The notes under the pieces: generated by a model
Databases searched by the model: none
What the model was told of the DNA's origin: nothing
What the model saw: only the letters and a program-made list of their open reading frames with translations
NCBI GenBank assembly: GCA_017524725.1
Contig: JAFXUZ010000066.1
Coordinates: 1 to 34,447 of the forward strand
From: Clostridia bacterium
GTDB lineage: Bacteria > Bacillota > Clostridia > Christensenellales > Aristaeellaceae
Length of the DNA stretch: 34,447 nt
Direction: 5' to 3'
Translations under genes and position numbers: made by a program
Shown: one piece after another, positions 10,503 to 19,239 of the stretch
Layout of the letters: the number at the start of each line of letters is the position of its first letter
How positions within the stretch are numbered: position 1 is the first letter of the stretch

Positions 10503-11222
10503 TTATGTATTTGTCACCCTGACCACCTGGATATTGGAATAGGAGGCAAGGTGATTGATGACGTCGGTGTAGTTGATGGTCGATGGCAGGTGCAGGGTAT
10601 AGATATTGGTATAAACGTTCCTGTCGGTGGTCTTCTTGTCCGCCGCGGTCTCGATATGGAAATCCAGGTTCAGCACCTTGATGCTGTTTTTTTCAAAGAA
10701 TTCATTGATGAACTGCATCGTCTCCTGCCGGTTGACAAAGCGCACCTCCACCCGTTTGAGGGAATTGACGGGGATCAGCCGCTGCAGCGTCAAAAGCACC
10801 GCCAGCACCAGGACGCAGCCGATGATGCTCATCCAGTAATACCCGTACCCGGTGGCCAGCCCCAGGCAGGCGGTGTTCCACAGGGAAGCCGCGGTTGTCA
10901 GGCCGCCGATCTTTTTTTCCGCAATAAATATGGTGCCTGCGCCCAGGAAGCCGATACCGCTGATCACCTGGGCAGACATCCTGCCGAAGTTGTATGTAAC
11001 GTTGGATATCGACGTGTTTGCCACTTCGTTCATAAACACGCATTCGATCAGGGCGATCATGCAGGCCCCAAGGCTTACCAGCACATGGGTGCGAAGCCCC
11101 GCCGGGCGGTTTTTGTACTCCCGCTCGATCCCCACCACGCATCCCGTAAGGATGGCGACAAACATGCGGATGAGCAGTTCCAGGGGTGTAAATGGACTGG
11201 CTGTGATCAGACGAGCCATCAT
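10503..11222 (-). CDS. MgtC/SapB family membrane protein
   Basis: 239 residues; tandem ATG codons at 11222 and 11219 follow GGGAGGAA. An integral membrane protein with about four to five hydrophobic segments in the first 150 residues, carrying the family motifs GIEREYKNRPAGLRTHVLV (31-49) and SGIGFLGAGTI (about 88-98). Residues about 155-239 form a soluble C-terminal domain like the ACT-type domain of MgtC. MgtC proteins are linked to growth in low Mg2+ and to inhibition of F-type ATPase in pathogens; the function in commensal Firmicutes is unclear. It directly precedes a P2A cation ATPase in one operon, as MgtC precedes the MgtB P-type ATPase in Salmonella, although the pump here is calcium type. 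Confidence 0.88.
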   Translation of the reverse strand: MMARLITASPFTPLELLIRMFVAILTGCVVGIEREYKNRPAGLRTHVLVSLGACMIALIECVFMNEVANTSISNVTYNFGRMSAQVISGIGFLGAGTIFIAEKKIGGLTTAASLWNTACLGLATGYGYYWMSIIGCVLVLAVLLTLQRLIPVNSLKRVEVRFVNRQETMQFINEFFEKNSIKVLNLDFHIETAADKKTTDRNVYTNIYTLHLPSTINYTDVINHLASYSNIQVVRVTNT

Positions 11223-11253
11223 GGCTTATTCCTCCCTGCCGTTTTATGTCGAC

Positions 11254-11282
11254 ATTATACCAGATTTGTGTCCGCAATGCCA
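11254..11282 (-). promoter_or_regulatory. Candidate promoter of the mgtC-like/ATPase operon
   Basis: A perfect TATAAT on the minus strand (11259-11254) lies about 32 bases before the start codon. The -35 region at 17 bases reads TGGCAT, which is weak, so an activator may be needed. Confidence 0.45.
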
Positions 11283-11305
11283 TATACCGGCCAATAAAAA
11301 CCCGC

Positions 11306-11334
11306 TTTCCGCAGGACCTGTCCTGTGGTATACT
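11306..11334 (+). promoter_or_regulatory. Candidate promoter of the desulfhydrase-family gene
   Basis: TTTCCG (11306-11311), 17-base spacer, TATACT (11329-11334), 50 bases before the ATG at 11384. Confidence 0.4.
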
Positions 11335-11383
11335 GTTTTTATCTGTTCCCGGGCGTGCCCGGGGGAAAGGACGGATCATCCTT

Positions 11384-12328
11384 ATGCGTTCCCTGGACAG
11401 CTTTCCCAAAGTCAGCCTCGGCGTTTTCCCCACCCCCATACAAAAACTTCATAATATCAGCGCGGCGCTGGAGACCAACGTATACGTAAAGCGCGACGAC
11501 CTCACCGGCCTGGGCCTGGGCGGCAACAAGGTGAGGAAACTTGAATACCTGCTGGCGGACGCCGTGCAGAAAGGCGCCCGGGCGGTCTTCACCACCGGCG
11601 GAGCCCAGTCCAACCACGCTATGCTGACGGCGGCCGCCGCCGGCAAAATGGGCATGAAGCCCATTTTGATCCTTAAAAAACGCGGGGTGACGGAGCTGCG
11701 CGGCAACCGGCTTCTGGAAAGCCTGATGGGCACGGAAGTCATCTTTATGGATACGGACGACTACGCCGACATCTACGCTGAGATGGACCGCGTCGGTTCC
11801 GCTCTCGGCGTTCCTTATTACAAGATCCCCTGCGGAGGCTCCAACGCATTGGGCTCCCTCGGATATGTTTCGTGCGCCGCGGAGATCCGGGACCAGGGCC
11901 TCCGTTTTGATCACCTGGTCTGCGCCGAGGGCAGCGGCGGCACCATGGCCGGCCTGGCCCTGGGCGCAAAACTCTTTCTCCCCGGAACCCTGGTCCACGG
12001 CATGATGGTGGACAAGGAGCCCTTCGACCGGATCACTCCCGCCCTGATGCGGGACACCGCCGCGCTGCTGGAAGCAGACGTCACTGTGGACGGGGGCGAC
12101 TTCATCCTTCACGACATGTGCGGCCCCGGCTATGCTCGCCCCTCCGGGGAAGGCAACGAAGCCATCGCCATGATGGCCTCCCTGGAAGGCCTGTTCCTGG
12201 ACCCCGTCTATTCCGGCAAGGCTTTCGCCGGCCTTGTCAAACTGGCCCGGGAAGGCCGGTTCCGGAAAACGGACAACGTCCTTTTCCTGCATTCCGGCGG
12301 CGCCGGCGGGCTGTTCGCCGTGATGTGA
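11384..12328 (+). CDS. PLP-dependent D-cysteine desulfhydrase / ACC deaminase family enzyme
   Basis: 314 residues from the ATG at 11384, which follows GGGGGAAAGGA. A fold-type II PLP enzyme: Lys49 in GLGGNKVRKLEY (44-55) is the Schiff-base lysine, TTGGAQSNHA (70-79) holds the substrate and cofactor with Ser77 as a likely catalytic residue, and GSGGTMAG binds the PLP phosphate. Family members cleave D-cysteine to pyruvate, sulfide and ammonia, or deaminate 1-aminocyclopropane-1-carboxylate. The length equals the DcyD/AcdS group (about 320-340). A gut Firmicute makes D-cysteine or another D-amino acid the more likely substrate, but this is inference. It starts a plus-strand run with sbcD and sbcC 103 bases downstream, without a terminator between. 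Confidence 0.85.
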   Translation: MRSLDSFPKVSLGVFPTPIQKLHNISAALETNVYVKRDDLTGLGLGGNKVRKLEYLLADAVQKGARAVFTTGGAQSNHAMLTAAAAGKMGMKPILILKKRGVTELRGNRLLESLMGTEVIFMDTDDYADIYAEMDRVGSALGVPYYKIPCGGSNALGSLGYVSCAAEIRDQGLRFDHLVCAEGSGGTMAGLALGAKLFLPGTLVHGMMVDKEPFDRITPALMRDTAALLEADVTVDGGDFILHDMCGPGYARPSGEGNEAIAMMASLEGLFLDPVYSGKAFAGLVKLAREGRFRKTDNVLFLHSGGAGGLFAVM

Positions 12329-12431
12329 GCCGGTCCCCACGGCCATGAACGCAAGCCTGATCCAAGTATGAGCTGTTGCACCGGAACAGTCTTTTCCGAA
12401 ACGTCCGCCGATCACGAAAGGATGGTCATCC

Positions 12432-13553
12432 ATGCGTTTTCTTCACATTGCCGACCTGCACCTGGGCAAGCAGCTGAACGACCTGTCCCTGCTCGCGGAC
12501 CAGGAATTCGTCCTGGAACAGATCGTTTCCATCGCGGAAGAAGAGCGGGCGGATGCCGTCCTGATCGCCGGGGACGTCTACCAGCGGTCCTCCCCTCAGG
12601 AGGAGGCCATGGCGCTGTTCGACGGTTTTGTCTCCCGCCTGGTGAAGCTGGGTAAAAAAATCTTCGTCATCAGCGGCAATCACGATTCAGCCCTGCGCAT
12701 ATCCTATTTTTCCTCGCTGATCCGCTCCTCCGGGGTCTATGTTTCGGAAGCTTTCGAGGGCAGGATGCAGAATGTAACGCTGAATGACGCGGACGGGGAT
12801 ATCGTCGTCTGGCTGCTGCCCTTTCTCAGGCCTTCTCGGGTAAAAAAGCATCTGCCGGAGGAAAGGATCACCACCTGCCAGGAGGCGGTACAAGCCGTCC
12901 TGCGGCACGCGGACATCGACCGGCGCAAAAGGAACGTGCTGATATGTCACCAGTTCATCACCGGGTCTGAGACCTCCGATTCCGAGGAGATGACGGTGGG
13001 CGGGCTGGACAACATCGACGCTTCGGTATTCGACGCTTTTGATTATGTGGCATTGGGGCATATCCATAAGCCGCAGAAGGTCTTTCGGGACACCCTGCGC
13101 TACGCCGGATCCCCCCTGAAGTACTCCTTCTCCGAGGCCGGGCACAAAAAAAGCGCAGCCATTGTAGACATGCGGGAAAAGGGGGACGTCGCCGTGCACA
13201 CCCGTCCCCTGTATCCCCTCCACGACCTGCGCCTTCTTGACGGGACCCTGGACAGCCTGATGGCCCTCCCGTATTCCGAGGACTACCTGTGGATCACGGT
13301 ACACGACGAACTGGTGCCCCCGGACGCCCGGGTAACGCTTTCCGTCAATTTCCCGAATATGATGAAGTTTTCCGTATCCAACTCCCGGACCAAGTACGAC
13401 ATGGATGTGCTGGCTTCCCAGAGCATGGAAAACAAAACGGTCCTTGAGCTGTTCACCGATTTTTACCGTCTTCAGAACAACAACGTGGAGCCCGGCGAAG
13501 CCCATCAGAAGGTGCTTGAAAAGGCGCTGAGGGAACTGGAGGAAACCACATGA
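12432..13553 (+). CDS. sbcD: DNA repair exonuclease subunit SbcD
   Basis: 373 residues; AAAGGATGG precedes the ATG. The Mre11-like metallophosphoesterase shows all metal motifs in order: DLHLGK (8-13), GDVYQ (47-51), GNHD (82-85), CHQFITG, and GHIHKPQ. With SbcC it forms the ATP-dependent complex that opens hairpins and trims double-strand break ends in the cytoplasm. The C-terminal part (about 275-373) is the capping and SbcC-binding region. Its TGA overlaps the ATG of sbcC (13550-13553), so the two are translationally coupled. Full length for Gram-positive SbcD (about 380). Confidence 0.96.
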   Translation: MRFLHIADLHLGKQLNDLSLLADQEFVLEQIVSIAEEERADAVLIAGDVYQRSSPQEEAMALFDGFVSRLVKLGKKIFVISGNHDSALRISYFSSLIRSSGVYVSEAFEGRMQNVTLNDADGDIVVWLLPFLRPSRVKKHLPEERITTCQEAVQAVLRHADIDRRKRNVLICHQFITGSETSDSEEMTVGGLDNIDASVFDAFDYVALGHIHKPQKVFRDTLRYAGSPLKYSFSEAGHKKSAAIVDMREKGDVAVHTRPLYPLHDLRLLDGTLDSLMALPYSEDYLWITVHDELVPPDARVTLSVNFPNMMKFSVSNSRTKYDMDVLASQSMENKTVLELFTDFYRLQNNNVEPGEAHQKVLEKALRELEETT

Positions 13554-16180
13554 AGCCCATCCGTCTGGCGCTTGCCGCCTTTGGACCTTACGCGGAGGAA
13601 ACGGTCATCGATTTCACCTCCTTCGGGAGCGACGGCATCTTCCTGATCACCGGGGACACCGGCGCCGGCAAGACCACCATATTCGACGCCATCAGCTTTG
13701 CGCTTTACGGCGAGGCCTCCGGAGGCAGGGAACGGCGCGGAAGCAAGTCCTTCCGGTCCGACTATGCCTCGCCGAGAACGGATACCTATGTCGATCTGAC
13801 TTTCATCCACAGAGGGGTCACCTGGCGCGTAAGGCGCAATCCCGAATACGAAAGGGCCAGGAAAAACGGGGAAGGCACCGCGAAACAAAGCGCCGGCGCT
13901 TCCCTGACAAACGTGGATAAAGGCTGGACGATGGAGGGCCCGCAGGAGGTGACCCGCCGTATCCAGGAACTCCTGGGCCTCAGCCAGGACCAGTTCACCC
14001 GCACGGTGATGATCGCCCAGGGCGATTTTATGAAGATCCTCAACGCCTCCTCCGATGAAAGGAAGGCGCTGTTCCAGAAGCTGTTCAATACAACAGTCTA
14101 TGCCGGATTGCAGAAGAAGCTGCAGGAGATGAACAGCGCATGCGCGAAGGAAAAGGATGACCTTGACAGTCGCGTCTCCATCGCTTCCGGCAAGGTGGAA
14201 CCGGAAAGCGATTTCCCGGAGCGTGAAAACATCCTGCTTTACCGCGGCGACCCGAAATACGCCCCTCAGCTCTCGGAATGCCTGGAGCGCCTGACGGATT
14301 CGGAAAAAAAGACCCGCGCCGACACCGCGCGCCGCAGGGATGCAGCGGTCGCGGAAGAAAACCGCCTCGTCGCCCTGATCGAACAGGGCAAGGCGGTCAA
14401 CTTAGACCTTTCCGCCCTGGAGGATACCCGGAAAGCCCTTGAAAGGGCTCTTGAAAAACAGGGGGACATGGATATCCTGGCCGGGCAGCTTTCCATGGCC
14501 CGGAAAGCCCAGGCGCTGGAAGCCGACTGGGCACTGAAAAAGGGGAACGAAGCCGACACCCGGACCCAGCGTACGGAGCTTGCCCGGGCGGAAGCAGCCC
14601 TCAGGGAGGCCGAGCAGGCGCTGCCGGAGGCGGAAGAAGCAAAAAAGGAAGCCGACAGTCATGCCCCTGAGGCGGACGCGCTGATCTCTGCCGTTCGTCA
14701 GCTTACCGACTGCATCCCGATCATCCGCGACCTGGAAGACGGAGAAAAAAAATTGGAAAACCTGCAAAGGAAGCTGCTCGCGCTTCTGGACGCCGCTTCT
14801 GAAGCGGACGCCGCCTGCAGCCGGGCCAGGGAAGGATACTACCTCAGTCAGGCGGGTCTTTTGGCCAGGGATCTGGAACCCGGCCGCCCCTGTCCCGTAT
14901 GCGGCTCCCTGACGCACCCCTCTCCCGCGAAGCTGACGGCGGAATCCGTCACAAAGGAGGCGTTGGAGCGGGCGGAGGCCGCCCGCCGCCGGGCGGCGGA
15001 TGAACTGCGCTCCGCGGACGCCGCCCTGGCCGCAGCCCGGACGGAAGTCGAAGCCGCCAGGGGACGGCTGAGGGATTCGGGCATCGTGGACGGCGAGACC
15101 GAAGCGGGCCTGAAAAAAAAGATCGCCGAAAAAAAGACTCTGAGCGAAGCACTCCGGGAATCCATCGGCCAATGCGCCAAAAAGCTCCAAAGCCTTCAGA
15201 TCACGGCTGAAAAAAGCCGCACGGCCGCGGAACAGGGCCGGCAGCGCCTGGAAAGCCTGCTGGCGGCCGGCGAAAAGCTGTCCCGCGCTTTTGACGGACG
15301 CCTGGCGGAAGCCGGATTTGAGGATGAGCGGGCCTGGCAGCTTGCGAGGCTTCCCGAAAAGGCGATGTCGCAGGCGGAAGACACCCTCCGCAGATACGGC
15401 GAACAGAAAAGATCCCTCGAAGACCGGGCAAAAATGCTGCGGGACAGGGTGCGGGGAAAAGAATGGACGGACACGGACGTCCTGGAGGAGAAACGCAGGG
15501 CCGTGAAAGCCCAGAGGGAGACCGCTGAAAAAGCGGATGGAGCCCTTGCGAAAAAGCTGGCCATCCATGAGGACGCCCTGAAAGAGATCCGGGAGGTCCT
15601 GCGGCAAAAAAAGCGCCGGGAAGAAAACTGGGCGGTTGTCCGGGACCTGTACAACTGCTGCGCGGGCATCACAGGCGGCAGCTTCCGGGCCAAGATCACC
15701 TTTGAAGCCTATGTGCAGCAGTATTATTTCAAGCAGGTGGTTGCCGCCGCCAATAAACGGCTGACAGTGCTCACCGACGGCATGTTCACCCTGCGCTGCA
15801 AGGAAGAGGCCCGGGACCGGGTGCGCCAGAGCGGCCTGGACCTGGACGTTCTGGATCGCGGCACCGGCCAGTGGCGGGACGTGAGCACCCTGTCGGGCGG
15901 TGAAAGCTTCCTGGCCAGTCTGGCGCTGGCCCTGGGACTCTCGGACGTAGTACAGGGCCAGAGCGGCGCCATCCGCATGGACGCCATGTTCATTGACGAG
16001 GGCTTCGGAACCCTGGACGACAATGCCCTGCGCAATTCCCTGCGGGTGCTTTCCTCCCTGGCCGACGGCAAGCGCCTGATCGGTATCATATCCCATGTGC
16101 ACGATCTGGAGGAACGCATTGACAGGCAGATATACATTACCAAAGGCCTGAAGGGCTCCCGGGTCGAGATCCGTGCCTGA
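13550..16180 (+). CDS. sbcC: DNA repair exonuclease subunit SbcC
   Basis: 876 residues, beginning in the last bases of sbcD. An SMC/Rad50-like ATPase: Walker A GDTGAGKTT (35-43), long coiled-coil arms from about 180 to 700 rich in Glu, Lys and Ala, and the zinc-hook CPVC near residue 448 with PCPVCGSLTHP. At the C-terminus are the ABC signature LSGGESFLASLALALGLS and Walker B MFIDEGFGTLD. It powers the SbcD nuclease and tethers DNA ends through the hook. Shorter than the 1,050-residue E. coli protein, with the difference in the coiled coil. No terminator is seen after the stop; the next promoter begins 20 bases later. Confidence 0.96.
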   Translation: MKPIRLALAAFGPYAEETVIDFTSFGSDGIFLITGDTGAGKTTIFDAISFALYGEASGGRERRGSKSFRSDYASPRTDTYVDLTFIHRGVTWRVRRNPEYERARKNGEGTAKQSAGASLTNVDKGWTMEGPQEVTRRIQELLGLSQDQFTRTVMIAQGDFMKILNASSDERKALFQKLFNTTVYAGLQKKLQEMNSACAKEKDDLDSRVSIASGKVEPESDFPERENILLYRGDPKYAPQLSECLERLTDSEKKTRADTARRRDAAVAEENRLVALIEQGKAVNLDLSALEDTRKALERALEKQGDMDILAGQLSMARKAQALEADWALKKGNEADTRTQRTELARAEAALREAEQALPEAEEAKKEADSHAPEADALISAVRQLTDCIPIIRDLEDGEKKLENLQRKLLALLDAASEADAACSRAREGYYLSQAGLLARDLEPGRPCPVCGSLTHPSPAKLTAESVTKEALERAEAARRRAADELRSADAALAAARTEVEAARGRLRDSGIVDGETEAGLKKKIAEKKTLSEALRESIGQCAKKLQSLQITAEKSRTAAEQGRQRLESLLAAGEKLSRAFDGRLAEAGFEDERAWQLARLPEKAMSQAEDTLRRYGEQKRSLEDRAKMLRDRVRGKEWTDTDVLEEKRRAVKAQRETAEKADGALAKKLAIHEDALKEIREVLRQKKRREENWAVVRDLYNCCAGITGGSFRAKITFEAYVQQYYFKQVVAAANKRLTVLTDGMFTLRCKEEARDRVRQSGLDLDVLDRGTGQWRDVSTLSGGESFLASLALALGLSDVVQGQSGAIRMDAMFIDEGFGTLDDNALRNSLRVLSSLADGKRLIGIISHVHDLEERIDRQIYITKGLKGSRVEIRA

Positions 16181-16199
16181 CAGCACAGATGATTTTGTA

Positions 16200-16228
16200 T
16201 TGACAGCCCGGGAACGGCGCCGTATACT
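16200..16228 (+). promoter_or_regulatory. Sigma-A promoter of the MFS transporter gene
   Basis: TTGACA (16200-16205), 17-base spacer, TATACT (16223-16228), just after the sbcC stop codon. The leader before the ATG at 16339 is about 100 bases. Confidence 0.75.
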
Positions 16229-16338
16229 GGCTGCAGAGAAAGGAAGTGTTTTTGCCGTGCGTACGCCCACCTGACCGGAAGGAACAGCCTGACAGTCCTG
16301 TTTGCTGTGCCTTCAAGATCGGGAAAGGGTCGTTTGCC

Positions 16339-17478
16339 ATGCGAAAACGGAATATTTTTCTGCTCTGCGCCATCACTTTTCTGCAGGGAATGGTGTTTTA
16401 TTCAGCTGTCGCCACGCTGTACCGCCAGGCGGCGGGGCTGAGCATATTTGAGATCACCGCCGTTGAGGGGGCCGGCGTGGCGCTTTCGATGGTTTTGGAA
16501 GTGCCATGGGGCCGGGCGGCGGACCGCATCGGATACCGGCGCACCATGATCATCTGCAATCTTCTGTTTCTGGTCACAAAGATCATATTCTGGAAAGCGG
16601 GATCCTTCGCGGGATTCCTTGCGGAACGTCTGCTGCTGGCCGTGGTCATCAGCGGGCTTTCAGGCGTGGACTCAGCCATGCTCTACCTGTCGTCCGAAGG
16701 ATCCGACGCCCAGCGCAATGAAGGCATCTGCCGGGCCGCGGGCGAAGCCGGCCTGCTGCTGTCGGGAATCATGTACACCCTTTTCCTCAGCGGGCAGTAC
16801 CGTTGGGCGGCCCTTTGGACGTTGGTCGCCTATGCTCTGGCGGCGGCACTCACCTTCCTGCTTGCGGAGGTCCGTCCGGAAGACCCCCGGGGAAAGCGCC
16901 CCCGCCTTCTGTCCATGGCAAAGGATCATTTCCGCCTTCCCGGCATGGTCCCGCTGGTGGTCTGCACCGCGGTTTACGCAGAAACAGTCCACTGTGTGAC
17001 CGTCTACTTCAGCCAGCTGCAATACCTGAGGTGCGGCCTTGACGCGAGGGCTGTCGGCGTTGCCTTCCTGGCCGTCTCCGCCGCGGGACTGTGCGGTCCG
17101 CTTTCCGCCATGATGACCGGAAAATGGGGTGAACGTTTTCTTGGAAAAGCGCTGCTGCTTTTGTCCGCCCTGTGTGTTTCGCTCCTGGCGGTAACGGGGC
17201 ACGGGCTGCTGTCGGTGTTTTTCATCGTCCTGCTCTCCGCTCTTTCCACCCTGTTCTTCCCACTGGCCTGGATACTGGAAAACAAGCTGGTGACCTCGGA
17301 TGACCGCGCCACCGTCCTCAGTTTCAACGCCATGGCGGGAGACAGCCTTGCAGTCCTTCTGGACCTGGTCCTGGGACGGGCGGCAAATGCTTCGCTTCCC
17401 TTCTCCTTCGGGCTGTGCGCCGCCATGTGCCTCCTGGCCTTCGGACTGCTGTCCCGTTTTTTCTGCCGCGCCGTATAA
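16339..17478 (+). CDS. MFS transporter
   Basis: 379 residues from the ATG at 16339, where MRKRNIFLLCAITFLQG begins the first membrane helix. A GTG at 16246 in the same frame would add 31 polar residues but has its ribosome site too close. About 12 hydrophobic segments can be followed, and the loop between helices 2 and 3 carries the MFS motif A variant PWGRAADRIGYRR (residues about 54-66). The pattern resembles small drug or metabolite exporters of Firmicutes. No substrate can be assigned. It has its own promoter and is followed after 53 bases by the SGNH hydrolase, probably co-transcribed. Confidence 0.85.
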   Translation: MRKRNIFLLCAITFLQGMVFYSAVATLYRQAAGLSIFEITAVEGAGVALSMVLEVPWGRAADRIGYRRTMIICNLLFLVTKIIFWKAGSFAGFLAERLLLAVVISGLSGVDSAMLYLSSEGSDAQRNEGICRAAGEAGLLLSGIMYTLFLSGQYRWAALWTLVAYALAAALTFLLAEVRPEDPRGKRPRLLSMAKDHFRLPGMVPLVVCTAVYAETVHCVTVYFSQLQYLRCGLDARAVGVAFLAVSAAGLCGPLSAMMTGKWGERFLGKALLLLSALCVSLLAVTGHGLLSVFFIVLLSALSTLFFPLAWILENKLVTSDDRATVLSFNAMAGDSLAVLLDLVLGRAANASLPFSFGLCAAMCLLAFGLLSRFFCRAV

Positions 17479-17531
17479 ATGTTCTCCAATACCGGCCGGA
17501 AAGTCCATATTTTACATGAAAAGAGGCTGCC

Positions 17532-18314
17532 ATGAATAATCTGCCTGTTCGCTGGTGCGCTATCGGCGATTCCTTTACCTACCTCAACGACCACCTGGAC
17601 GAGACCGGATACCGCCTGCGCAGGGGATACCTGTCGAGGACCCTGGACAAACTGCCGGAATATCCCCTGGAGCTTATCAATATCGGCATCAACGGGTCTT
17701 CTTTCCGGGACTGGATCACCCAGCCCATACCGGAGGCTGACATCTACACGGTGCTCCTTGGCACCAACGACTGGCACCAGGGCCATCCTGTAGGGAACGA
17801 AAACGACCTGAAAAAACGAAACGCGGATACGATCCTCGGGGCCCTGGGCATCCTGGTGGACCACATCCGCCGTGTATCTCCCGACGTGCCGATCATCGGC
17901 GGGAACCCGGTGGAACGGGCGGATTTCGTCTACCTGCTGGACCCGTTCAACAACGCGCAGGGCAGTTACGCACCCGAAAACGGCGTCTGGCTGGAAGACC
18001 TGTCCCGGGATATCCTGTCCGCCTATGCCGCCCTTGGCGTGGAGGCGCTCGATTTATGGAGCCTGTCCGGCTTTACCCAGGATAAACTGGTGCTCTTCAA
18101 GCGCGTCCGCAGAAACGGCGGCTATGAGGATCTCCCCTACCCTGATTACATCGGCATTCCGTTCGATCCCGGAAAAGACGAATATCCCTACCCGCCCCAG
18201 GCCGTTTCCCTGACCTATGACGGACTGCATCCCTCCGACGAAGGGGCCGAAATCCTGGCGGAACTGTTCGCGGAACATTTCCGCCGGATCCTCGAAAACA
18301 AAAAAGGACTGTAA
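17532..18314 (+). CDS. SGNH/GDSL-family hydrolase
   Basis: 260 residues; AAGAGG lies 5 bases before the ATG. All four SGNH blocks are present: GDSFT with nucleophile Ser14 (12-16), the oxyanion Gly in INGSSF (53-58), Asn in LLGTNDW (75-81) and the Asp/His pair in YDGLHPSDEG near the C-terminus. These enzymes are esterases acting on acetylated sugars, lipids or thioesters. No signal peptide, so cytoplasmic. An unusual feature is the long insert between blocks III and V that holds RVRRNGGYEDLPYPDY. In plant-fibre degraders such proteins often deacetylate imported oligosaccharides; the substrate here is inference. Confidence 0.85.
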   Translation: MNNLPVRWCAIGDSFTYLNDHLDETGYRLRRGYLSRTLDKLPEYPLELINIGINGSSFRDWITQPIPEADIYTVLLGTNDWHQGHPVGNENDLKKRNADTILGALGILVDHIRRVSPDVPIIGGNPVERADFVYLLDPFNNAQGSYAPENGVWLEDLSRDILSAYAALGVEALDLWSLSGFTQDKLVLFKRVRRNGGYEDLPYPDYIGIPFDPGKDEYPYPPQAVSLTYDGLHPSDEGAEILAELFAEHFRRILENKKGL

Positions 18315-18372
18315 AGGATCGGAACGAACTGAAGCCGGACAGTGTAACAACCCCGAATCCCGGCATTTCACA

Positions 18373-18420
18373 AGATCCCCTTTTCTTCGGAGAGATCCTA
18401 AAGAAAAGGGGATCTGTTTT
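18373..18420. terminator. Terminator hairpin between convergent operons
   Basis: A perfect 15-bp stem is formed by AGATCCCCTTTTCTT (18373-18387) and its complement at 18401-18415, with a 13-base loop, then GTTTT on the plus strand. The T run on the minus strand is poor, but the stem is strong enough to serve both the SGNH hydrolase and the response regulator. Confidence 0.85.
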
Positions 18421-18438
18421 ATATCCGTTCCGTCGGGC

Positions 18439-19206
18439 TCACAGGTCCGGTTCAGGCCTGCCGGCCAGGGAAGCGCGGTACTCTACCGGCGTTTTCCCGG
18501 TGACTCGCTTAAATGATTTGGAAAAATGTGCCACGTCGTGATATCCGACCGCCAATGCCACGTCCACCACCCGCATGGAAGGATCAGCCAGCAGCAGCCT
18601 GGCTCGCTCCGCCCGCATGCTTCCGATCAGCTCAAAAAAGCTCTGATGGGTGTGTCGGTTGATCAGCTTGCTCAGGTGCCACTGGCTCACGTACACCTTG
18701 TCCGCCACGTCGCTCAGGGTCATATGGTCGGCGCAGTGTTCCCGCATATAGGAAAGGGCGCGCTGCACGATGAAACTTCCCGCCTCGGCAGCTTCATCCG
18801 TTTCTTCCTCGTCTTCATCCTCCCCCGCCCGGGCACCCAGGCGCTGCGTCATCACCCGCACAGCTTCCACCAGTTCGTCCATGCTGCTGGGCTTGAGCAG
18901 GTAGCGGCACACCCCCAGGTTCAGCGCCTGCCGGGCGTATTCAAAATCACGGTACGCCGTCAGCACGCTCATCTGCATCCGTGGATATTCGCTGCGCAGG
19001 GCGGCAAGCATCTTCAGGCCATCCATGTTGGGCATCCGGATATCAGTCAGCACGATGTCGGGCTTAAGGCGGCGGATCAATTCCAGGCCGCCCGCCCCGT
19101 CATAAGCTGTCCCCGTCACTTCGCAGCCCAGCTCAGCCCAGTTGATCACAGTCTTCAGGCCCCTGACGATCAGGCGCTCATCATCCACAAGGACCACGCT
19201 GTACAT
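18439..19206 (-). CDS. AraC-type response regulator (YesN-like)
   Basis: 255 residues; GAGAGG lies 7 bases before the ATG. Residues 1-120 form a receiver domain with acidic pocket DD (8-9), phosphoacceptor Asp55 in VLTDIRMPNMDG, a Thr in VLTAYRD and Lys in YLLKPSS. A short acidic linker (EDEDEEETDEAAE) leads to a C-terminal AraC double helix-turn-helix (about 150-250) with VSQWHLSKLINRHT and YHDVAHFSKSFKRVTGKTP. Phosphorylated by its partner kinase it would activate sugar-uptake genes, as YesN-type regulators do. It is the last gene of the GH94 operon, 33 bases after the orphan binding protein. It is half the length of typical 500-residue YesN proteins because the usual middle region is missing. 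Confidence 0.93.
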   Translation of the reverse strand: MYSVVLVDDERLIVRGLKTVINWAELGCEVTGTAYDGAGGLELIRRLKPDIVLTDIRMPNMDGLKMLAALRSEYPRMQMSVLTAYRDFEYARQALNLGVCRYLLKPSSMDELVEAVRVMTQRLGARAGEDEDEEETDEAAEAGSFIVQRALSYMREHCADHMTLSDVADKVYVSQWHLSKLINRHTHQSFFELIGSMRAERARLLLADPSMRVVDVALAVGYHDVAHFSKSFKRVTGKTPVEYRASLAGRPEPDL

Positions 19207-19239
19207 TCTTTTACCTCTCTCCTTTGGATCCGTTTTCCC

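Noticed and set aside
12329..12431. Possible small gene between the desulfhydrase and sbcD
   Set aside because: Only very short frames without a ribosome site; no hairpin or promoter either.
14402..16270. 622-codon open frame opposite sbcC
   Set aside because: Antisense to a well-supported coiled-coil gene; composition is a mirror of its codons.
16256..16273. Leader peptide GTG-CGT-ACG-CCC-ACC-TGA before the MFS gene
   Set aside because: Five codons with a loosely placed ribosome site and no attenuator hairpin; chance is likely.
16246..16338. GTG start giving a 31-residue extension of the MFS transporter
   Set aside because: The AAAGGAA site touches the GTG, and the added residues are polar and unlike the first helix; ATG at 16339 fits better.
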